From positions 82,253 through 129,074 of the forward strand of contig NZ_JAUFQB010000004.1 of assembly GCF_030409525.1 (NCBI RefSeq): 46,822 bases of DNA, read 5' to 3'. The notes beneath the pieces were generated by a model. It was given only the letters and a program-made list of their open reading frames with translations, was not told the DNA's origin and searched no databases. The stretch comes from Kaistella yonginensis (lineage in GTDB: Bacteria > Bacteroidota > Bacteroidia > Flavobacteriales > Weeksellaceae). This document shows, in pieces, positions 41,851 through 46,822 of the stretch. Positions within the stretch are counted from its first letter, which is position 1. Each line of letters opens with the position of its first letter. The position numbers were made by a program, and so were the translations under genes.

Positions 41851-44097
41851 ATGAAAAAATCAGTCATTTTAGCATCTTTACTAGGCGTCGTTTTTGCGAG
41901 TGCACAAGTTGCTGATACCGTTAGAGTAAGAGATATCGATGAGGTAACTGTTTCCGCCAGTAAAAAATTGCAGAAGGTGGTTGATGTCCCCGCAACGGTT
42001 AATATTATTACCGCCAAAGATATTCAGCAATTTACCAGCTTCAATGTGGGAGAACTGGCAGCGAGACAGAAGGGAGTCGATTTTGTTAGAGCTGGCGTTT
42101 TAGGAACCGGAATTAATATTCGTGGTTTCAACTCTGCGTTCAACTCTAAAAACTTGCAGGTGACTGATGATCGTATCTCTACGTTGATCGCTACCGGCCT
42201 TCCTTTCGGAACTTTTAGTACCGTGATTAAAGAAGATATCGAACGGGTTGAAATTCTTTTAGGACCAAACGGAACGCTGTACGGACCCAACGCACACAAT
42301 GGATTGGTGAATACCATCAGTAAAAATCCATTTCGCTCTCAGGGATCGACGGTAGCTTTAGGTGTCGGGAACCAAAATGTATTTACAGCCAGAGTTCGTC
42401 ATGCGCAAGCCATCAATCCAAAATTGGCATATAAATTAGCGTTTGAGCATACACAAGGAACTGAGTTTGAATATACCGATTCTGTATATGTTGCAAATAA
42501 AGGATACGCTGAACTTGATTTGGATCGAGATTTTAACAGTACAAAATTTAACACGCAATTAAATTATAAAGTAGGCTCATTGTCAGAATTGGTAGCCTAT
42601 TACGGACATAGTAACAACAATAATATTGGCGTAACCAGTGCCGGCAGAAATGCGATTAAAGATTGGAATATTGATGAACTTCAATTAAAATTTATTCACC
42701 CGCGCTTTTTCTTAAACTCTTATTATCAGTGGAGTAATACAGAAGATACCTATGCGATGAACCAACGGACTCAGAACTATGTATCGTTCATCAACGCAGG
42801 TTTTTCTGAAGCGGTAGCCAAAGAAAGATCGTTTAATGAGCAATGGTTTGCCCTTAGTCCAAGCACTGGAATTCCATTACAAAGAGGATCCAGATTTAAA
42901 GATGATTCCAAAAGATTTGTAGCAGAAGGGCAGTATAACAATTCTTGGGGAGCATTCACCATGATTGGTGGTGTGCAATTCCAAAGAGACATGGCTTTTA
43001 CAAAAAACACCTATATGCTTGATTTTGATGGTCCAATCAATGTAAACCAGGTTGGGGTTTACGGCCAGGCAGAGTACAAGATGAATGGTTGGGGATTCCT
43101 GGCAGCTTTAAGAGTTGATAACCACGATTATTACGGAACCAATCTTCTTCCAAAAGCTGCCATCACAAAGAAATTAGGTGATGGAACTTTCAGATTAACC
43201 TACGGAAAAGGAATGGCAGTACCTTCATTATTAAACTTAGAAGGTTATTTATTTGGTGGATTAATCTTAGGAAATGGCCTTGGATTTACTTTATCTGATG
43301 GTAGTAAAATTAACAAATTAGATGTGGAAACCATCAATTCTTTTGAAGTTGGGTACAAAGGTGACATTGCGAAGAAATTTTATATGGATGTAAATGCATA
43401 TTACAATTTTTCAGAGAATTTCATCAGTCCATTAACCCAATTAGCAACCAACGGAAGAACCGTAACTCATAGAGGGGATCAGGCTATATCTCAGATTGCT
43501 GGCGCAAACCCAGGTTTTGTCTTGACCTATTCTAACTTTGGAAAAGTAGATACCTACGGTGTTGATTTAGGATTCAGTTATTATTTTACTGATGCACTGA
43601 AAGGAGTAATGAACTATTCTTATTTCGGACGTAAATTAGATAAAAATGATTTACAGAACGACGGAAATAAAGATGGTAAAGTACTCGATACCGATTTGCC
43701 AATCAATACGCCTACCAATAAATTAGCGATTGGATTAAATTATTCTACACCAACTTTCTTCGGAGCAATCTACGGAAGATATGTGCAGAAATACGACTTC
43801 TTTTCTGGTGTTTCTACTTCTGCAAAAACTCAGGATTTAGACGGAAATGGAACCATCGATATTACAGAAAATGCCTATTATGCAGCAGGAAGAACTTGGA
43901 ACTACGGACAATTAGGAGGTTTTACCGTTGATATGAATGCAGGTTATAACTTCAGCAATGGAATGACCTTAGGTGCGAATGTTACTAATTTATTTGATGT
44001 AGATATCAGAGAATTTGCAGGTTCACCTTTCATCAAAAGATTGGTTTCTTTAGAATTTAAATACCAATTCGATTTCTTCAAAAATAAAAACAATTAA
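41851..44097 (+). CDS. TonB-dependent outer-membrane receptor
   Basis: 748 residues. Signal peptide MKKSVILASLLGVVFASAQ. The TonB-box-like DIDEVTVSASKK leads into a plug domain (about 30-155) with VPATVNIITAKDIQQF, INIRGFNSAFNSKNLQ and RVEILLGPNGTLYGPNAHNGLVNTISKNP. The beta-barrel then extends to the C-terminus, ending in a typical LVSLEFKYQFDFF. There is no SusC-like carboxypeptidase domain at the N-terminus and no SusD partner, so it is the siderophore-type rather than the SusCD type. It probably imports the substrate later cut by the nearby hydrolases. The next gene lies 11 bases downstream. Confidence 0.94.
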   Translation: MKKSVILASLLGVVFASAQVADTVRVRDIDEVTVSASKKLQKVVDVPATVNIITAKDIQQFTSFNVGELAARQKGVDFVRAGVLGTGINIRGFNSAFNSKNLQVTDDRISTLIATGLPFGTFSTVIKEDIERVEILLGPNGTLYGPNAHNGLVNTISKNPFRSQGSTVALGVGNQNVFTARVRHAQAINPKLAYKLAFEHTQGTEFEYTDSVYVANKGYAELDLDRDFNSTKFNTQLNYKVGSLSELVAYYGHSNNNNIGVTSAGRNAIKDWNIDELQLKFIHPRFFLNSYYQWSNTEDTYAMNQRTQNYVSFINAGFSEAVAKERSFNEQWFALSPSTGIPLQRGSRFKDDSKRFVAEGQYNNSWGAFTMIGGVQFQRDMAFTKNTYMLDFDGPINVNQVGVYGQAEYKMNGWGFLAALRVDNHDYYGTNLLPKAAITKKLGDGTFRLTYGKGMAVPSLLNLEGYLFGGLILGNGLGFTLSDGSKINKLDVETINSFEVGYKGDIAKKFYMDVNAYYNFSENFISPLTQLATNGRTVTHRGDQAISQIAGANPGFVLTYSNFGKVDTYGVDLGFSYYFTDALKGVMNYSYFGRKLDKNDLQNDGNKDGKVLDTDLPINTPTNKLAIGLNYSTPTFFGAIYGRYVQKYDFFSGVSTSAKTQDLDGNGTIDITENAYYAAGRTWNYGQLGGFTVDMNAGYNFSNGMTLGANVTNLFDVDIREFAGSPFIKRLVSLEFKYQFDFFKNKNN

Positions 44098-44108
44098 TTT
44101 TTTCATCA

Positions 44109-44882
44109 ATGGCTTTAACAACCATTAATGGGATTGACCTGGATTATGCAGATATTGGTAGTGGCGAAGTCGTAGTAATGCTGCATGGTCTAGGTTCAAC
44201 AAAAAAAGACTGGGATCTTCAGATCCCGGTTTTATCCCAGAAGTTTAGAATAATCGCCCCCGATTTTCGTGCACACGGAAATTCTGAAAGAGTTCCAAAA
44301 GAACAAGGGGTCGATGTAATGACGGAGGATGTTTATCAATTGTTGAAATCTTTAAATATTTCAAAAGCCAGTTTCGTTGGTTTTTCGATGGGTGGAGCCG
44401 TATGCTTTAATATGGCATATACACATCCGGAAGCCGTACATAAATTAGTGATCATCAATTCTGGACCTGATTTTAATAATGCCAAAGATTCTGGTATTGA
44501 TCTGCTCGCAGAACGTACTAAAATCATCAAGGAACAAGGTTTTGTATCACTGGCAGACACGATCTCCAAAGGAATGTTTCCCGAAGAAAATCAGGCGCAA
44601 TGGCGTAAAGAATTCCGCCAAAGAATTATTGATAATGATGAAGATGCTTATCTTCACACCTTCGGTTCTTTGATGAAATGGGGGCTGTCGGATAAGGTTT
44701 CCGAACTTTCAGCGCCCACTTTAGTTGTTGCCTCCGACCTGGATTATACCTCGGTTGACTATAAAAAATCGTATGTTGATAAAATGCAAAATGCACAATT
44801 GGTCATCATTGAAAATTCCCGGCACGGAATCGTGTTGGATCAGGCCGAACGATTGAACCAAGAACTTCTTAAATTTTTATAA
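44109..44882 (+). CDS. Cytoplasmic alpha/beta hydrolase
   Basis: 257 residues without signal peptide. Fold and catalytic residues: VVMLHGLGSTKKDWDLQ (oxyanion region), the nucleophile in SFVGFSMGGAVCFNM (GFSMG), the acid Asp in LVVASDLDYTS and the His in ENSRHGIVLD. In length and pattern it resembles enol-lactonase, esterase or hydroxy-acid ester hydrolases of the bioH/pcaD group. The stop is 1 base before the dehydrogenase ATG, so the products are made together. It may split an imported ester (for example hydroxybutyrate dimers) inside the cell; the substrate is inferred. Confidence 0.9.
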   Translation: MALTTINGIDLDYADIGSGEVVVMLHGLGSTKKDWDLQIPVLSQKFRIIAPDFRAHGNSERVPKEQGVDVMTEDVYQLLKSLNISKASFVGFSMGGAVCFNMAYTHPEAVHKLVIINSGPDFNNAKDSGIDLLAERTKIIKEQGFVSLADTISKGMFPEENQAQWRKEFRQRIIDNDEDAYLHTFGSLMKWGLSDKVSELSAPTLVVASDLDYTSVDYKKSYVDKMQNAQLVIIENSRHGIVLDQAERLNQELLKFL

Positions 44883-44883
44883 A

Positions 44884-45654
44884 ATGAGCAGAAATGTTTT
44901 GATAACAGGTAGTACCAGCGGAATCGGTTTAGGAATCGCTGAGGCATTTGCTAAAAATGGCGATCATATCATTTTCAATGGTTTAGAAGCAAACGGAGTA
45001 GAAATTGCCCAATCAATAGGCGAAAAATACAAGGTAAAAACAACCTTTAAAAATTCTAATTTAATGACACCGGAAGGCGTTCAGGAATTGGTTGATTTCG
45101 CAAATGCGGAAATGGGTTCCATCGATATTCTGGTGAACAATGCAGGAATTCAACATGTCGCACCAATCGAAAATTTCCCCATTGAGAAATATCAGCAAAT
45201 TATTGCCTTGAATATGAATGCTGTATTTTATGCGTCAAGAGCGGTTTTCAAGCAAATGAAAGCTCAACATTTTGGTAGAATTATTAATGTTTCTTCCGTG
45301 CATGGCATTCGTGCTTCAGAATTCAAATCTGCTTATGTAACTGCAAAACATGGAGTAGTAGGTTTAACCAAAGTTTTGGCTTTAGAAGGAGCTCCTTTTA
45401 ATGTAACTTGCAATGCGATTTGTCCAGGTTATGTGAAAACTCCCTTGGTTGAGGGACAGATCAAAGACCAAGCAGCAGCCCATCATATGACCGAAGAAGA
45501 AGTGGTAGAAAAAGTAATGTTGCAAAAACAAGCAGTAAAAAGTTTCGTTCCGATTGAGAAATTAGGAGAAATTGCCGTATTTTTAGCAGCAGAAAATGCA
45601 ACCACCGTTTCCGGAACAACATTTACCTTGGATGGAGGGTGGAGTGCACAATAA
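44884..45654 (+). CDS. bdhA: 3-hydroxybutyrate dehydrogenase
   Basis: 256 residues, NAD-dependent short-chain dehydrogenase. Cofactor motif TGSTSGIG (8-15), NNAG (85-88), catalytic Ser138, Tyr151 and Lys155 (SSVHG, YVTAK). NVTCNAICPGYVKTPLVEGQI and QAVKSFVPIEKLGEIAVFLA are characteristic of bacterial D-beta-hydroxybutyrate dehydrogenases (BdhA/HbdH). It oxidises (R)-3-hydroxybutyrate to acetoacetate. It lies between the cytoplasmic hydrolase and the CoA-transferase A subunit, the logical order hydrolase, dehydrogenase, CoA activation. Other short-chain dehydrogenases exist, so the substrate is likely but not proven. Confidence 0.85.
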   Translation: MSRNVLITGSTSGIGLGIAEAFAKNGDHIIFNGLEANGVEIAQSIGEKYKVKTTFKNSNLMTPEGVQELVDFANAEMGSIDILVNNAGIQHVAPIENFPIEKYQQIIALNMNAVFYASRAVFKQMKAQHFGRIINVSSVHGIRASEFKSAYVTAKHGVVGLTKVLALEGAPFNVTCNAICPGYVKTPLVEGQIKDQAAAHHMTEEEVVEKVMLQKQAVKSFVPIEKLGEIAVFLAAENATTVSGTTFTLDGGWSAQ

Positions 45655-45666
45655 TACGTAAAGATT

Positions 45667-46371
45667 ATGATTGATAAAAGAGTAAAAAATGGAAAAGAAG
45701 CCATCGCTGGAATCGGTGATGGAATGACTTTGATTGTAGGCGGATTCGGCCTTTGCGGTATTCCCGAAAATTCAATTCATGCATTGGTAGAAAGTAATGT
45801 GACCAATTTAACCTGCATTTCCAACAATGCGGGAGTTGATGATTTTGGATTGGGTTTGCTATTGCAAAAAAAGCAAATCACGAAAATGATTGCTTCCTAT
45901 GTGGGAGAAAATGCAGAGTTTGAGCGCCAAATGCTTTCTGGTGAACTTGATGTGGAACTTACTCCGCAGGGAACTTTAGCCGAAAAATGTCGTGCTGCCC
46001 AACATGGTATTCCCGCTTTTTATACCCCAGCTGGTTATGGAACAGAAGTCGCAGAAGGAAAAGAAACCAAAGATTTCGATGGCAAAATGCATATTTTGGA
46101 ACATGCCTTCAAAGCAGATTATTCCATCGTAAAAGCCTGGAAAGGAGATCACGTAGGGAATTTAATTTTTAAAGGAACCGCAAGAAATTTCAATGCACCC
46201 ATGGCAGGAGCTGGCAAAATAACCATCGCCGAAGTGGAAGAACTGGTTGCTCCAGGAGAATTAGATCCCAACGAAATTCACATTCCAGGAATTATGGTAC
46301 AAAGAATTTTTCAAGGAGAGAAATTTGAAAAAAGAATTGAACAGAGAACGGTGAGGAAGAGAGAGAATTAA
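45667..46371 (+). CDS. scoA: 3-oxoacid CoA-transferase subunit A
   Basis: 234 residues, full length for the A (alpha) subunit of succinyl-CoA:3-ketoacid CoA-transferase. It has [42 protein letters not shown] and [62 protein letters not shown] follows, and the C-terminus is [21 protein letters not shown]. The reaction passes CoA from succinyl-CoA to acetoacetate. The catalytic Glu is on subunit B, so this protein needs a partner. It starts 12 bases after bdhA. A strong terminator follows it 16 bases later, so scoB is not next to it. Confidence 0.93.
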   Translation: MIDKRVKNGKEAIAGIGDGMTLIVGGFGLCGIPENSIHALVESNVTNLTCISNNAGVDDFGLGLLLQKKQITKMIASYVGENAEFERQMLSGELDVELTPQGTLAEKCRAAQHGIPAFYTPAGYGTEVAEGKETKDFDGKMHILEHAFKADYSIVKAWKGDHVGNLIFKGTARNFNAPMAGAGKITIAEVEELVAPGELDPNEIHIPGIMVQRIFQGEKFEKRIEQRTVRKREN

Positions 46372-46387
46372 ATGATAATATTGATAG

Positions 46388-46414
46388 AAACGGGCTTTTT
46401 GGCCCGTTTTTTTT
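46388..46414 (+). terminator. Terminator after scoA
   Basis: Stem AAACGGGC (46388-46395) with GCCCGTTT (46402-46409), loop TTTTTG, T-run to 46414. It ends the 36346-46371 transcript. Confidence 0.9.
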
Positions 46415-46476
46415 CACGAAATAAAAAGTATCTTCATTAAAAAATACTTGATGGTAATAAAATTAATAAAAAACAG

Positions 46477-46718
46477 TTATTTAAATTTTTGATTTTGAAG
46501 GTATTCACCTAATTTTTGAGCATTTGCCATAGAACAATAAGGTTCTGTAGTAAGAATTTTATATGTAATTAATTTACAAAGATGAAAAGCTTTATTCAAA
46601 TCTTGAGATTGAATGTTTTTATTATCACCGTGCACAATTGCTGAACGTTTTTGATATAAATCTTTAAAAATTGCAGAAATCATTTTTCTATTCTCAAAAT
46701 CGTCATATAATATAAAAA
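46477..46718 (-). pseudogene. N-terminally truncated HEPN-like protein fragment
   Basis: About 80 C-terminal residues remain, including ISAIFKDLYQKRSAIVHGD. The (Y)xxRSxIVHG phrase is typical of HEPN-type domains found in abortive-infection and RNA-cleaving proteins. Upstream, the open frame continues into what looks like an insertion-sequence end (46719 onward), whose bases encode LTQLVGHY-like residues that do not resemble the family, so the real N-terminus is lost. The gene is probably inactive. It could still be expressed from within the insertion sequence, but that is not supported. Confidence 0.5.
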
Positions 46719-46822
46719 GGTAGTGTCCCACTAACTGTGTAAGTTGAAAAGTTATTCTGAAAAATTTTGAGCCCTTAAAGCTCAAAAAAAATTTTCGGAA
46801 ATAACTTTTTTACTATTTTTAA
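46719..46822. mobile_element. Probable insertion-sequence end (partial)
   Basis: Begins with GGTAGTGTCCCACTAACTGT, GTAAG in the style of IS256-type terminal repeats, then a long imperfect inverted repeat (about 46749-46817: AAAAGTTATT, GAAAA, GAGC mirrored by GCTC, AAAA and AATAACTTTT) running to the window edge. No transposase is visible because the window stops. The family assignment is from memory of terminal patterns. Confidence 0.4.

Noticed and set aside
1..46822. CRISPR arrays, tRNA or rRNA genes, prophage
   Set aside because: No regularly spaced repeats, cloverleaf-like segments with conserved T-loop, rRNA blocks or phage structural genes were seen on reading. A tRNAscan or Infernal search would settle this.

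Overview
The window is AT-rich DNA from a member of the Bacteroidota, most likely a flavobacterium of the Chryseobacterium/Kaistella group (Weeksellaceae). The evidence is the Bacteroidota promoter element TAnnTTTG ahead of many genes, few recognisable Shine-Dalgarno sequences, three secreted proteins with type IX secretion (T9SS) C-terminal sorting domains, a DUF4230 protein, and the kinds of proteins present. The genus is inferred, not proven. No rRNA, tRNA or CRISPR array was seen.

Layout. 1-6534: a dispersed repeat, prmC (minus), then plus-strand genes for an NlpC/P60 lipoprotein, DapD, a multi-pass membrane protein, two glycosyltransferases and a small secreted coiled-coil protein. 6583-14270: a complete histidine operon (hisG-D-C-B-H-A-F-IE). 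It is preceded by its promoter, a 14-residue leader peptide with four consecutive His codons and an intrinsic terminator, which together look like a transcription attenuator. Dispersed repeats sit in the hisG-hisD and hisH-hisA gaps. 14289-20861: a secreted M28 peptidase, then thrS-infC and rpmI-rplT on the minus strand. A roughly 2 kb insertion with two GNAT acetyltransferase genes and a GC-rich repeat separates infC from rpmI. 20993-24791: a second copy of the hairpin repeat seen at the window start, then minus-strand genes for small unknowns, a DUF4230 protein, a thioredoxin-like lipoprotein, a MazG-type pyrophosphohydrolase and an acyl-CoA dehydrogenase. 24955-35655: a secreted nuclease, a helix-hairpin-helix protein, a MerR regulator, a DEAD-box helicase, ribosomal protein S1, a secreted M36 peptidase and a small transglutaminase-like protein. 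35706-36163: rplS and its promoter.

36346-46371 is the most interesting accessory block. Eight co-directional genes encode a sodium:solute symporter, an AMP-forming acyl-CoA ligase, an exported alpha/beta hydrolase, a helical-repeat protein, a TonB-dependent receptor, a cytoplasmic alpha/beta hydrolase, a 3-hydroxybutyrate dehydrogenase and a 3-oxoacid CoA-transferase A subunit. Taken together they suggest uptake and breakdown of an ester, possibly hydroxybutyrate oligomers, to acetoacetyl-CoA. The substrate is inferred. The CoA-transferase B subunit is not next to the A subunit; a strong terminator follows at once. The window ends in a truncated HEPN-like gene that runs into what looks like the end of an insertion sequence.
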